A stretch of DNA of 64,000 bases, from contig NZ_CP097118.1 of assembly GCF_024029435.1 (NCBI RefSeq), positions 992,001-1,056,000 of the forward strand, in the 5' to 3' direction. Numbering within the stretch: position 1 is the first letter of the stretch; every line of letters begins with the position of its first letter. Source of the DNA: Fructilactobacillus hinvesii. GTDB lineage: Bacteria > Bacillota > Bacilli > Lactobacillales > Lactobacillaceae. Below are positions 15,962 to 21,795 of the stretch, piece after piece. The position numbers and the translations under genes were made by a program. Under the pieces are notes generated by a model. That model was not told where the DNA came from. It did not search any database and saw nothing but the letters and a program-made list of their open reading frames with translations.

Positions 15962-16103
15962 CTTGATCAATCTCCTTTAGCAACTTTTGTCGTTGCTTTT
16001 CTGTGAAATAAAAAGCATCGATTGCATCAGAGTGCCAATTTGTTAAATCAACATCAGGACGCCATTTCTTCAACTGTTTGATTTTCTCGTCTATGGTTTT
16101 CAA
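15942..16103 (-). CDS. Possible small phage protein (53 aa)
   Basis: A 53-residue frame from a TTG at 16103, overlapping both neighbours (50 bases into the HTH-like gene and 20 into the next). Its sequence, with IKQLKKWRPDVDL and FYFTEKQRQKLLKEI, has protein-like composition and fills an otherwise empty stretch of 92 bases. The start and the binding site (GGATGAG) are weak, so this is tentative. Confidence 0.4.
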   Translation of the reverse strand: MKTIDEKIKQLKKWRPDVDLTNWHSDAIDAFYFTEKQRQKLLKEIDQDGRERT

Positions 16104-16338
16104 GCTTTTTACTCATCCTAAACTGGTCCATATAGTTATCTAAATCTGACTTTTTGAAGCGCATCCCAAATGGGGTATCGTAAACTTCAACGTAGTCAAT
16201 CACTTTGTTGTTAAATGTAGTCCGGCTTCTGATGCCAAGATAAAACATCGCTTCCTTAATGGTCAGATACCGAGGCTGTAACATCAGCTTCAATTGCATG
16301 TACATAGCTTCAGGTAGTCCGGCCATTGCCATTAGCAT
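16054..16338 (-). CDS. Small HTH DNA-binding phage protein
   Basis: A 94-residue protein of the excisionase/MerR-like helix-turn-helix type: YLTIKEAMFYLGIRSRTTFNNK is the helix-turn-helix and YDTPFGMRFKKSDLDNYM the wing and final helix. It could regulate early genes or act in excision. The frame is open to a GTG at 16347, but GAGG is eight bases before the ATG at 16338. It overlaps nothing upstream, being one base after the previous stop region. Confidence 0.7.
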   Translation of the reverse strand: MLMAMAGLPEAMYMQLKLMLQPRYLTIKEAMFYLGIRSRTTFNNKVIDYVEVYDTPFGMRFKKSDLDNYMDQFRMSKKLENHRRENQTVEEMAS

Positions 16339-16339
16339 G

Positions 16340-16540
16340 CTAATCACCTCTCTCCAAATTATCCTTAACGTTCATAAATCCACGATCATCGTTGTAGTAG
16401 TTATCCAAGCTTCTGATAACCTCAATTGCTTGAGCAGGTGTTAATCCCTGCTGCCGGAAGTAGTTAATACAGTGATTACGGTATAAACGGATGTCATCCG
16501 CTGGAGCAGATGAATCTTTGATTAAATAGTCTTTTCTCAT
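16340..16540 (-). CDS. Unknown early phage protein
   Basis: A 66-residue helical protein (CINYFRQQGLTPAQAIEVI then DNYYNDDRGFMNV). No known family. GAGG is seven bases before the ATG at 16540. It lies near the start of the minus-strand early operon. Confidence 0.6.
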   Translation of the reverse strand: MRKDYLIKDSSAPADDIRLYRNHCINYFRQQGLTPAQAIEVIRSLDNYYNDDRGFMNVKDNLERGD

Positions 16541-16544
16541 TTTG

Positions 16545-16619
16545 TTACCTCAATAAAATTCCAATAATAATTGATAAAAGTAAAATTATAAAAATCAGAT
16601 AAATATCAGTTGATTTCAT
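16545..16619 (-). CDS. Possible 24-residue membrane peptide
   Basis: A tiny frame, MKSTDIYLIFIILLLS then IIIGILLR, preceded by AAAGGA six bases upstream. It is one hydrophobic helix. It comes first in the minus-strand early operon, so it may be a real small membrane protein or a leader peptide. The evidence is the binding site and the composition only. Confidence 0.4.
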   Translation of the reverse strand: MKSTDIYLIFIILLLSIIIGILLR

Positions 16620-16643
16620 CAAAAATCCTTTCAAAAAGCATCT

Positions 16644-16652
16644 GCTATAATT
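16644..16652 (+). promoter_or_regulatory. Extended -10 promoter of the plus-strand orphan gene
   Basis: TGCTATAAT is a perfect extended -10 element (TGn TATAAT) 24 bases before the start codon of the gene at 16676. No good -35 box is visible. It gives this gene its own promoter, independent of the surrounding minus-strand operon. Confidence 0.6.
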
Positions 16653-16675
16653 GCATCAAAGGAGGTAATTAGAAA

Positions 16676-17377
16676 TTGCGACAAGATATAATTTTGTTAA
16701 TCCATAATAATGTGATAATAATCAATGAATTGTTCGCTTGGATATTAAATCAGTTATCAACTCAATGGATTGCAATTATCACTGCAATTGCAGGCTTTTT
16801 AGCTTGGAAAAGCGATCACGCCAAACTAATTGTAGAAACAGATAAAGTAGCGCATTCTGTAGCAGGCATTCTTTTAGATGATGGACGTTCGCTTATTAAT
16901 CAAGAACATAGCATGCAACATTTAGTGATGTGGATGATAAATCCCTCAGCAAATGACATAAGTTTTTTTGATTTGCGGGTTGTCTTAGATACTGGTGAAG
17001 CTGACTACTACACGCCTATTAAATTTAGTAATGCGAATGATTTAAAAAATGTAAGTGCTGAAGGACTAATTCCTATTAAAGATGGTTCAATGTCCAACGG
17101 ATTAATCGCTGTATCATTACCACAGGCCAACTATGGAACTGTACCAGCTCATGGTTTTGTTCAACTCGACTTGGTATTTCATGCTGATAAGATAAGCGAT
17201 AATAATATGGTTCTGATGAAACTTGCGCAGTCACACAATCTGTGGAGTCGTTTACGTCATTCTCGAATGACGCCGCGTTGGTTACGTCCAAAGATGGGAT
17301 ACACTTTTTCTGAGACAAAAGAAGACGCTTGGTCATTTCAGGTGAAAGAACTCGAAAAATTGAACCATCTAAATTAG
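16676..17377 (+). CDS. Membrane-anchored orphan protein, possible moron
   Basis: A 233-residue protein with one N-terminal membrane segment (TQWIAIITAIAGFLAW, about residues 30-45), then a soluble beta-rich domain and a basic C-terminal patch RLRHSRMTPRWLRPK. It starts with TTG at 16676 after a strong AAAGGAGG. It lies on the plus strand inside the minus-strand early region, with its own extended -10 promoter and its own terminator. That is the layout of a phage moron, a gene expressed from the prophage for the host's or prophage's benefit. The family is not recognised. Confidence 0.75.
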   Translation: MRQDIILLIHNNVIIINELFAWILNQLSTQWIAIITAIAGFLAWKSDHAKLIVETDKVAHSVAGILLDDGRSLINQEHSMQHLVMWMINPSANDISFFDLRVVLDTGEADYYTPIKFSNANDLKNVSAEGLIPIKDGSMSNGLIAVSLPQANYGTVPAHGFVQLDLVFHADKISDNNMVLMKLAQSHNLWSRLRHSRMTPRWLRPKMGYTFSETKEDAWSFQVKELEKLNHLN

Positions 17378-17450
17378 TTTCTTTTCGATATTTCATTGCA
17401 TCTTCATATGAGACAAACATTTTAGGATATCCTAAAATAAAATATTCTTT
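17378..17450 (-). pseudogene. Remnant of a small early gene
   Basis: The minus strand here reads DKKEYFILGYPKMFVSYE then DAMKYRKETNLDGS, which looks like the N-terminus of a typical small phage protein. It runs on antisense into the plus-strand orphan gene and loses plausible character there, and it lacks an upstream ATG, GTG or TTG (TGA precedes it). It may be a gene truncated by insertion of the plus-strand cassette. Confidence 0.3.
17419..17438. promoter_or_regulatory. Perfect 20-bp palindrome
   Basis: ATTTTAGGATATCCTAAAAT is a perfect palindrome without a loop, placed between the orphan gene and the DUF2829 gene. Having no loop, it is unlikely to be a terminator; a binding site for a dimeric protein is possible. 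Confidence 0.35.
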
Positions 17451-17490
17451 TTTATCTATGATTCACACATCCTTAAATTTACGATGGAAT

Positions 17491-17520
17491 GCATAGTGGC
17501 CACCAACCACTATGCTTTTT
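17491..17520 (+). terminator. Terminator of the plus-strand orphan gene
   Basis: A 9-bp perfect stem GCATAGTGG/CCACTATGC with a seven-base loop, followed on the plus strand by TTTTTCTTTT. It overlaps the stop codon of the DUF2829 gene on the other strand. Confidence 0.75.
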
Positions 17521-17749
17521 CTTTTAGTTCATAAAGTTCCCATTCATCCGAAAGGATGTCGTCCGCAGTTGGATTCCAAAATTTACTATCGTGGCCATCA
17601 AATTTACCGTCACGATCTAATCCGATCAGAATGTAATGTGCATTACTTCCGTTAGTTGGAATCAAATAACTAAACACATGACCTTTGAACGGTCTTGCGA
17701 TTCCGCACTTCTTTTCAATCGCTTGCTTTGTTGCTTCGATGATTGTCAT
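17510..17749 (-). CDS. DUF2829 protein, Tad2-like (anti-Thoeris)
   Basis: A 79-residue protein. The N-terminus TIIEATKQAIEKKCGIARP and especially the C-terminal FWNPTADDILSDEWELYEL match the DUF2829 signature (EA..A...G..iaR at the start and W-P-t-DilsdDWe at the end). DUF2829 includes Tad2, a phage protein that sequesters the cyclic-ADPR-type signal of Thoeris defence. The GW pair usual after the Arg is not kept, so activity is uncertain. It has a strong AAAGGAG site and an operator-like repeat just upstream (17773). Confidence 0.7.
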   Translation of the reverse strand: MTIIEATKQAIEKKCGIARPFKGHVFSYLIPTNGSNAHYILIGLDRDGKFDGHDSKFWNPTADDILSDEWELYELKEKA

Positions 17750-17772
17750 TTAGTTATCTCCTTTCTTCATCA

Positions 17773-17787
17773 TTGCTAAAATAGCAA
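17773..17787. promoter_or_regulatory. Operator O1 (cro-type repeat)
   Basis: TTGCTAAAATAGCAA, a 15-bp dyad identical to O2 and, on the other strand, to O3. It lies between the Cro-like gene and the DUF2829 gene, so a repressor bound here could loop to the promoter or block read-through into the DUF2829 gene. Confidence 0.6.
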
Positions 17788-17803
17788 TGATGAGGACAAA
17801 AAA

Positions 17804-18010
17804 TTAAGAAAACAGATCTTCAATTGGTATTCCAAGCTTTTCGGAAATAATGGGCAATTCGTTAGCTTTGAAGGTTCTTTCACCATTTTCCCCACGAGAA
17901 TATTGAGTATAGTACATGCCAAGAGCTTTGCTCATTTCTCGTTGAGAAATCCCCTTTTCAATCCTTTTTTCTTTAAGAAGCTTGATATTTAACTTTTTAG
18001 TTTGTGTAAT
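17804..18010 (-). CDS. Cro-like Xre-family regulator, probable ATT start
   Basis: A small DNA-binding protein of 68 residues with a complete Xre helix-turn-helix: KRIEKGISQREMSKALGMYYTQYSRGENG. It is transcribed from a consensus promoter (18064-18092) divergent from the cI-like gene. The open frame reaches a TTG at 18061 inside the operator region, but the only strong binding site, GGGAGG, lies downstream of that codon and is eight bases from an in-frame ATT at 18010. No ATG, GTG or TTG is in frame between, so ATT initiation is likely. It should repress cI and its own promoter. Confidence 0.75.
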   Translation of the reverse strand: MTQTKKLNIKLLKEKRIEKGISQREMSKALGMYYTQYSRGENGERTFKANELPIISEKLGIPIEDLFS

Positions 18011-18032
18011 TGCAATTACCTCCCTTCTATCA

Positions 18033-18047
18033 TTGCTAAAATAGCAA
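18033..18047. promoter_or_regulatory. Operator O2 (cro-type repeat)
   Basis: TTGCTAAAATAGCAA, identical to O1. It lies at roughly +10 to +25 of the cro transcript, between the promoter and the ribosome binding site, a good position to block the minus-strand promoter. Confidence 0.65.
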
Positions 18048-18063
18048 CGTTTAATATACAATG

Positions 18064-18092
18064 ATTATATATTGCTATTTTAGCAATGTCAA
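18064..18092 (-). promoter_or_regulatory. Early promoter (cro side), consensus
   Basis: On the minus strand TTGACA (18087-18092) and TATAAT (18064-18069) are separated by exactly 17 bases, a perfect sigma-A consensus promoter. The spacer is almost wholly occupied by operator O3, so bound repressor would exclude RNA polymerase. It drives cro and the minus-strand early genes. Confidence 0.9.
18072..18086. promoter_or_regulatory. Operator O3 (cro-type repeat)
   Basis: TTGCTATTTTAGCAA, the reverse complement of O1 and O2. It fills the spacer between the -35 and -10 boxes of the minus-strand promoter. Confidence 0.7.
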
Positions 18093-18101
18093 CAAAAATA
18101 A

Positions 18102-18116
18102 TTGTTATTTTAGCAA
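18102..18116. promoter_or_regulatory. Operator O4 (cro-type repeat, one change)
   Basis: TTGTTATTTTAGCAA differs from O3 by one base. It lies upstream of the minus-strand -35 box and about 8 bases from the -35 of the opposite promoter, so it could influence both. Confidence 0.55.
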
Positions 18117-18123
18117 CTTATAC

Positions 18124-18153
18124 TTGCGAAATGTGCAACCATGTTAATATAAA
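18124..18153 (+). promoter_or_regulatory. Repressor promoter (cI side) with distinct operators
   Basis: TTGCGA (18124) and TATAAA (18148) with an 18-base spacer form the plus-strand promoter for cI. Two dyads of a second type, TTGCGAAATGTGCAA (18124-18138) and TTGTGATAATCGCAA (18154-18168), cover its -35 box and start point. They share the TTG...CAA frame with O1-O4 but differ in the inner bases. Confidence 0.6.
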
Positions 18154-18185
18154 TTGTGATAATCGCAACTTATAGGAGACATGAA

Positions 18186-18512
18186 ATGAACGTCGATAAA
18201 ATTATAGATAGAATCACTAATTTGCTAGAAATAAAAGACATGAGTCAAGCTGAATTAGCAAGGCGCTTAAAAATGGATCCTACTGTTTTAAATAGGGTTA
18301 TGAAAGGTAAAAGAAAACTAACTGCTGATGAGTTAGCAAAAATAGCTGATGTATTTGGAGTTACAACTGATTATCTTTTGGGAAGAAAAGTTGATTTAGG
18401 AGATACACCTGTTGCTGCTCATATGTTAGACGGCTTAACTGATGAACAAAAACAGGAAATTAATGACTACATCGAATTCAAAAAAGCTCAATACAAACGG
18501 AAGCATGAATAA
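18186..18512 (+). CDS. CI-like Xre-family repressor
   Basis: A 108-residue repressor with an N-terminal Xre helix-turn-helix (MSQAELARRLKMDPTVLNRVM) followed by the conserved ADVFGVTTDYLLGR element and a C-terminal helix LTDEQKQEINDYIEFKKAQ. It lacks the LexA-like self-cleavage domain, so release probably depends on the ImmA-like partner encoded next. Start at 18186 has AGGAG seven bases upstream; the longer frame to 18156 covers the operator. Confidence 0.9.
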   Translation: MNVDKIIDRITNLLEIKDMSQAELARRLKMDPTVLNRVMKGKRKLTADELAKIADVFGVTTDYLLGRKVDLGDTPVAAHMLDGLTDEQKQEINDYIEFKKAQYKRKHE

Positions 18513-18529
18513 ATAAGTAGGTGTTAAGC

Positions 18530-18919
18530 ATGACAAACATCGAAAAATTAATCGCACGTCATCCAGAATTGACTTTCACATTTGAAAATATGCCTAAGGG
18601 ATTGTGTGGGTTAAACGTTGGAAACGAAATTATCATTAATAAAAATTTAGATGATCAGGAGCAATTACAATGGCTCTATGAGGAAATAGAACATCATCGA
18701 CTATCAGTTGGAGATATTTCTGAATATCAGAATGGAACTAATTCTCATCAAGAATACGTTGCCAGAAAATCAGCAATGCAAAAGTGTGTACCTAAAAGCT
18801 CTCTCAATAAAGTTTTGAAATTGAAGCCAGACAACGATTTTGAAGTGGCTGATGAATTGGGTGTGTCACTTGATTATCTACATGAAGTGGCCCAAATTTA
18901 TGGATTCAGATTCAAATGA
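18530..18919 (+). CDS. ImmA/IrrE-like protein
   Basis: A 129-residue protein of the ImmA (DUF955) type that in related elements cleaves or inactivates the CI-like repressor during induction. The zinc motif region is LYEEIEHHRLSVGDI, the form EExxHH that lactobacillus phage relatives use in place of HExxH. The C-terminal part FEVADELGVSLDYLHE is characteristic of the family. The frame opens at a GTG at 18521, but AGGTG places the start at the ATG at 18530. It follows cI by 17 bases in one operon. Confidence 0.85.
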   Translation: MTNIEKLIARHPELTFTFENMPKGLCGLNVGNEIIINKNLDDQEQLQWLYEEIEHHRLSVGDISEYQNGTNSHQEYVARKSAMQKCVPKSSLNKVLKLKPDNDFEVADELGVSLDYLHEVAQIYGFRFK

Positions 18920-18971
18920 TTACGTCCAGAACTGATTGACGTTAAAAGCTGAATTAGATTGGAGAATGACA

Positions 18972-19547
18972 ATGAAGAAATTTTTTACCATAGCTATGGC
19001 ATCATTAATGGCCTTATCGTTAGCTGCTTGTTCTAGCTCAAGTAAGTCCAATAATGGCAAGAAAGACAACGCTAAGACCGAAAAGAAAGTTAAGCCATCA
19101 AAGAAGCACGAATCTAAGAAGAAAGATACAAAACAGGATAAAAAGAAAGACGAAAGCAAAAACCAAAAAGCATCCGTATCTAGTGATTCTAAAAACAATA
19201 ACCAAAAAGCATCAGGAGCTTCTCAAACAAGTGTCCAACAGACAAATCAGAACAATGGCCAAGTTCAAACACAAACTGCTTCTAATAATCAACCAGAGCA
19301 AACCAGTAATTCACAACAGACTGAATCAAATACAGCAGCAAATGCTAATAGTACAGAAGCCAACGTACAGCAATCATCAGAAGACCCTTATAATAGTTCT
19401 CCCCAAGTCTCTGCAGTCCGGAATAGTGATCCAGCAGAATACGCAGCTGAAGAAGCTCGTGTAGAAAGTGGCCAATCATCTATCTCTCAAGAACCTTTAT
19501 TGGGGAAAGCACAATCTGATTATCAAAATTCGTTTAATGGTAATTAA
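18972..19547 (+). CDS. Lipoprotein, possible superinfection exclusion
   Basis: A 191-residue lipoprotein. A lysine start and hydrophobic signal precede the lipobox LSLAAC, with lipidated Cys near residue 20. The mature part is very low in complexity: a Lys-rich stretch, then Ser/Gln/Asn/Thr-rich sequence, and a short end RVESGQSSISQEPLLGK. Lipoproteins at this place, between the repressor module and integrase, are known in temperate phages of lactic acid bacteria to block DNA injection (the Ltp type). The role here is inferred from place and type only. GGAG is seven bases before the ATG at 18972. Confidence 0.8.
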   Translation: MKKFFTIAMASLMALSLAACSSSSKSNNGKKDNAKTEKKVKPSKKHESKKKDTKQDKKKDESKNQKASVSSDSKNNNQKASGASQTSVQQTNQNNGQVQTQTASNNQPEQTSNSQQTESNTAANANSTEANVQQSSEDPYNSSPQVSAVRNSDPAEYAAEEARVESGQSSISQEPLLGKAQSDYQNSFNGN

Positions 19548-19557
19548 TAACAATCGT

Positions 19558-19596
19558 CCTATTCGGTAGCTTGGCCGGTTCGACTCCGGCCTATGG
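19558..19596 (+). ncRNA. tRNA-like minihelix 2
   Basis: A 6-bp stem GGCCGG/CCGGCC closes the T-loop-like TTCGACT (consensus TTCRANN). Next to it CCTA (19558-19561) can pair with TATGG (19592-19596) with one bulged T. The linker ATTCGGTAGC holds the D-loop-like GGTAG. It closely resembles element 3 at 20510 (shared CCTAyTyGGTAGCT), and no anticodon arm is present. Confidence 0.45.
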
Positions 19597-19612
19597 TCTT
19601 GGATATTTTTAT

Positions 19613-19646
19613 TCAAAATAAAAAAGCCTCCGCTGGTGACGGATGC
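19613..19646 (-). terminator. Terminator facing left
   Basis: On the minus strand, GCATCCG and CGGAGGC form a 7-bp stem with one mismatch, followed by TTTTTTATTTTG. It would stop transcription entering the lysogeny module from the right. Confidence 0.5.
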
Positions 19647-19672
19647 TAAAAAATAAATATGAGGAAAGTATC

Positions 19673-20080
19673 ATGCAAACAAACAATCCTGAAATTAATA
19701 TAAATACACTCTATTTAACTAAACCCGGAGAATATATCCCCGTTCTGATTATAAAACCTCAAAATGAAAAGGTTCATGCTAATTTACATGTCCAATTTGT
19801 TGAAGCGACTAAGGGATATCATAAAATTAATTTTGATGTATTTAATAATCATGGCAATGATTTAACTGCTGATAAAGGACCAATTGAAGTTGATTTACAA
19901 CCAAACAAGAAAAATATTTTGGAATTGCAAATTGATGATTATAAATCTTTAATGGGTGATATTGCTTTAGATTTTTGGGCTGAAATTTCTAAAGGGGACA
20001 ATGATTTTATTACAGTTAAAATCACCTTTGATGAAAAATTTTCAGAATCATTAAAAGTTTTTATTGAAAGCGAGAGTTAA
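19673..20080 (+). CDS. Unknown protein in the lysogeny operon
   Basis: A 135-residue soluble, acidic and beta-rich protein (GEYIPVLIIKPQNEKV, KGPIEVDLQPNKKNILEL). No family is recognised. The start at 19673 has GAGG eight bases upstream; the frame extends to 19643. It lies between the lipoprotein and a small coiled-coil membrane gene, all on the plus strand, and may be expressed in the lysogen. Confidence 0.65.
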   Translation: MQTNNPEININTLYLTKPGEYIPVLIIKPQNEKVHANLHVQFVEATKGYHKINFDVFNNHGNDLTADKGPIEVDLQPNKKNILELQIDDYKSLMGDIALDFWAEISKGDNDFITVKITFDEKFSESLKVFIESES

Positions 20081-20082
20081 AA

Positions 20083-20445
20083 ATGGCTCAAAATGGTGTT
20101 CCACAACTAAAACTTTTAGACAAACAGAACAGACATCTAGATGGAGAAGTCTCCACTGATGATACAATGAAGTCACAATCATCAGATGGAGGCGACGGTA
20201 CGATGAAAAAAGATTATGTAACGCACGAAGAATTGAATCATGCAGTTGATAATTTAAGTAACGAAATCAAGCTTAGTCATAAAGACATGGAAATGGGCTT
20301 TTCCAATATAGACAGCAAAATTGATTCAAAATTTGAACAAATAAATACAAAGTTTGAACAACAGAAGGTCTGGATTTTAACATCAGCATTTTCTGTCATA
20401 ACATTAATATGTACAATTGTCGGACTTTTGATAAAGATTTTATAA
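20083..20445 (+). CDS. Coiled-coil tail-anchored membrane protein
   Basis: A 120-residue protein with a polar N-terminus, a heptad-like region from about residue 45 (LNHAVDNLSNEIKLSHKD and repeats of the type SKIDSKFEQI), and a C-terminal membrane helix VITLICTIVGLLIKIL. An internal ATG at 20203 with GGAGG upstream could give an 80-residue form that is nearly only coiled coil plus membrane helix. The function is unknown; it is followed by a strong terminator. Confidence 0.65.
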   Translation: MAQNGVPQLKLLDKQNRHLDGEVSTDDTMKSQSSDGGDGTMKKDYVTHEELNHAVDNLSNEIKLSHKDMEMGFSNIDSKIDSKFEQINTKFEQQKVWILTSAFSVITLICTIVGLLIKIL

Positions 20446-20454
20446 TAAATCCAC

Positions 20455-20480
20455 AAACCCCAATTTTGGGGTTTTCTTTC
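20455..20480 (+). terminator. Terminator of the lysogeny operon
   Basis: A 9-bp stem AAACCCCAA/TTGGGGTTT with a two-base or larger loop, then TTCTTT. It separates the coiled-coil gene from the integrase unit on the plus strand. Confidence 0.7.
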
Positions 20481-20509
20481 ATGATACGTGCGAACAAACG
20501 TTCTATACA

Positions 20510-20551
20510 CCCTACTTGGTAGCTAACAGCTGGTTCGATTCCAGCTTAGGG
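20510..20551 (+). ncRNA. tRNA-like minihelix 3, upstream of the integrase
   Basis: CCCTA and TAGGG form a 5-bp acceptor-like stem stacked directly on AGCTGG/CCAGCT closed by TTCGATT, a perfect T-loop match. The 13-base linker CTTGGTAGCTAAC carries the D-loop-like GGTAG that could dock with the T loop. There is no anticodon arm. It lies about 45 bases before the integrase start codon and is in its 5' untranslated region if transcription starts upstream. Confidence 0.55.
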
Positions 20552-20594
20552 CTTTGCTTACTAACTTCTCCGGCTTTGAAAGGAGTGTATTATC

Positions 20595-21752
20595 ATGGAA
20601 ATATATCAGTATGAAGTTAAGGGGCAAAAATATTACCGGCTCAAAGCTTATCTAGGCATTGATCCCCACACAGGGAAAAAGAAAAGTGTCACTCGGTCTA
20701 AATTCAAAACAAAAAAAGCCGCTAAATTAGCTTTCAACAAACTGTTAATCCAATTTGAAGATAATAAATTAGAGCCTTCTCAACGTAATGAAAAACTTAA
20801 ATTTAAAGACGTTTATGATGAATGGATAACATCGTACAAAGAAACCGTAAGGAATAGCACATATATCAATACGATTAGCGCCTTTAAAAATCACATTCTG
20901 CCAGTTTTCGCTGACCAGTACATTAATACTATCACGATTTCTGAAATTCAAAAAACAGTAAATCGATGGTTTAAAGCTGATTCTAAGGTAAATTGCAAAA
21001 AATGGGCCAATTTTGTAGCATCCGTTTTTAATTTTGCTATCCGAATGGGATATTACAAAGGTCTAAATCCAGCTAAATCAATTACTCTTCCAAAAATGCC
21101 AGAAATACCTGGAGAAAAAAAGCCTAACTTTTATACCCAAAAAGAACTCAATAAATTCTTGGATTCATTGAGCAAAGATGAAAAGGTTTTTAATCGTTAT
21201 GTATTTTTCCGTCTACTGGGGTTTTCGGGAATGCGTAAAGGTGAAATTTTAGCAATCGAGTGGAAAGACGTGGATTTTTCTAAACGTTATGTAAGAATCA
21301 ATAAGTCAGTTTCCGTACTGAGTACGTCTAAAGATAAACTCAATCCCCCAAAAACTAAAGCTGGTTATCGTGCAATCCCTCTTGACCCAAAAACAATCAA
21401 TCTATTGCAACAATGGAAAATTCGATGCAAAGAATATAAATTGATGGTAGGTCAGTACTTGTCAGAAACAGATGCAGTATTCGAAGGACGTTCTGGTAAA
21501 TTTATGAATCCCAATAGTCCACAAAAGTGGCTGAAAAAAGCATTAGAAACTTCTGGGACACATCAAATTACCTTGCATGGTTTCAGAAAGTCTTACTGTA
21601 CAGCACTGGTTTCAGCTGGTGTCCCAATTAAGGAAGTTCAACGTAGAATGGGACATGATGATATTAAAACTACACTGGATGTTTATAGTTTTGTTACGCA
21701 TGACCAGATTGAGAAAGCCAACCGCCAATTCGAAAAGTACATTAGTTTATAA
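20595..21752 (+). CDS. int: Phage integrase (tyrosine recombinase)
   Basis: A 385-residue integrase of the Tn916/phage type. The N-terminal arm-binding domain has YYRLKAYLGIDPHTGKKK, then a core-binding domain (residues 70-160), then the catalytic domain with Arg in GFSGMRKGEILA, LHGFRKSYCTAL, the GHDD..TT element, and the Tyr in LDVYSFVTHD. It sits at the right edge of the prophage and should mediate its integration and excision. AAAGGAG precedes the ATG at 20595; an upstream CTCC could pair with the binding site. Confidence 0.95.
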   Translation: MEIYQYEVKGQKYYRLKAYLGIDPHTGKKKSVTRSKFKTKKAAKLAFNKLLIQFEDNKLEPSQRNEKLKFKDVYDEWITSYKETVRNSTYINTISAFKNHILPVFADQYINTITISEIQKTVNRWFKADSKVNCKKWANFVASVFNFAIRMGYYKGLNPAKSITLPKMPEIPGEKKPNFYTQKELNKFLDSLSKDEKVFNRYVFFRLLGFSGMRKGEILAIEWKDVDFSKRYVRINKSVSVLSTSKDKLNPPKTKAGYRAIPLDPKTINLLQQWKIRCKEYKLMVGQYLSETDAVFEGRSGKFMNPNSPQKWLKKALETSGTHQITLHGFRKSYCTALVSAGVPIKEVQRRMGHDDIKTTLDVYSFVTHDQIEKANRQFEKYISL

Positions 21753-21773
21753 AGTCGGTAAAAAGTCGGTAAA
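21751..21773. repeat. Tandem repeat, candidate integrase arm sites
   Basis: AAAGTCGGTAAA occurs twice in tandem with an 11-bp step (21751 and 21762), starting in the integrase stop codon region. Repeats of about this size and spacing next to int are typical arm-type binding sites of the attachment region. Confidence 0.5.
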
Positions 21774-21795
21774 TTTTTATATAATTGCCCGCTGT

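Noticed and set aside
17076..17420. 114-codon minus-strand frame opposite the orphan membrane gene
   Set aside because: Only its first 15 or so codons lie outside the plus-strand gene and look real; the rest is antisense shadow. Kept only as a gene remnant.
18720..18740. EEIEHH in the ImmA-like protein as a dead zinc site
   Set aside because: The EExxHH form is usual among lactobacillus phage ImmA-like proteins, so it is not evidence of inactivation.
19054..19464. 136-codon overlapping frame within the lipoprotein gene
   Set aside because: It is a shadow caused by the Lys/Gln/Asn-rich repeats of the real frame, with no binding site.
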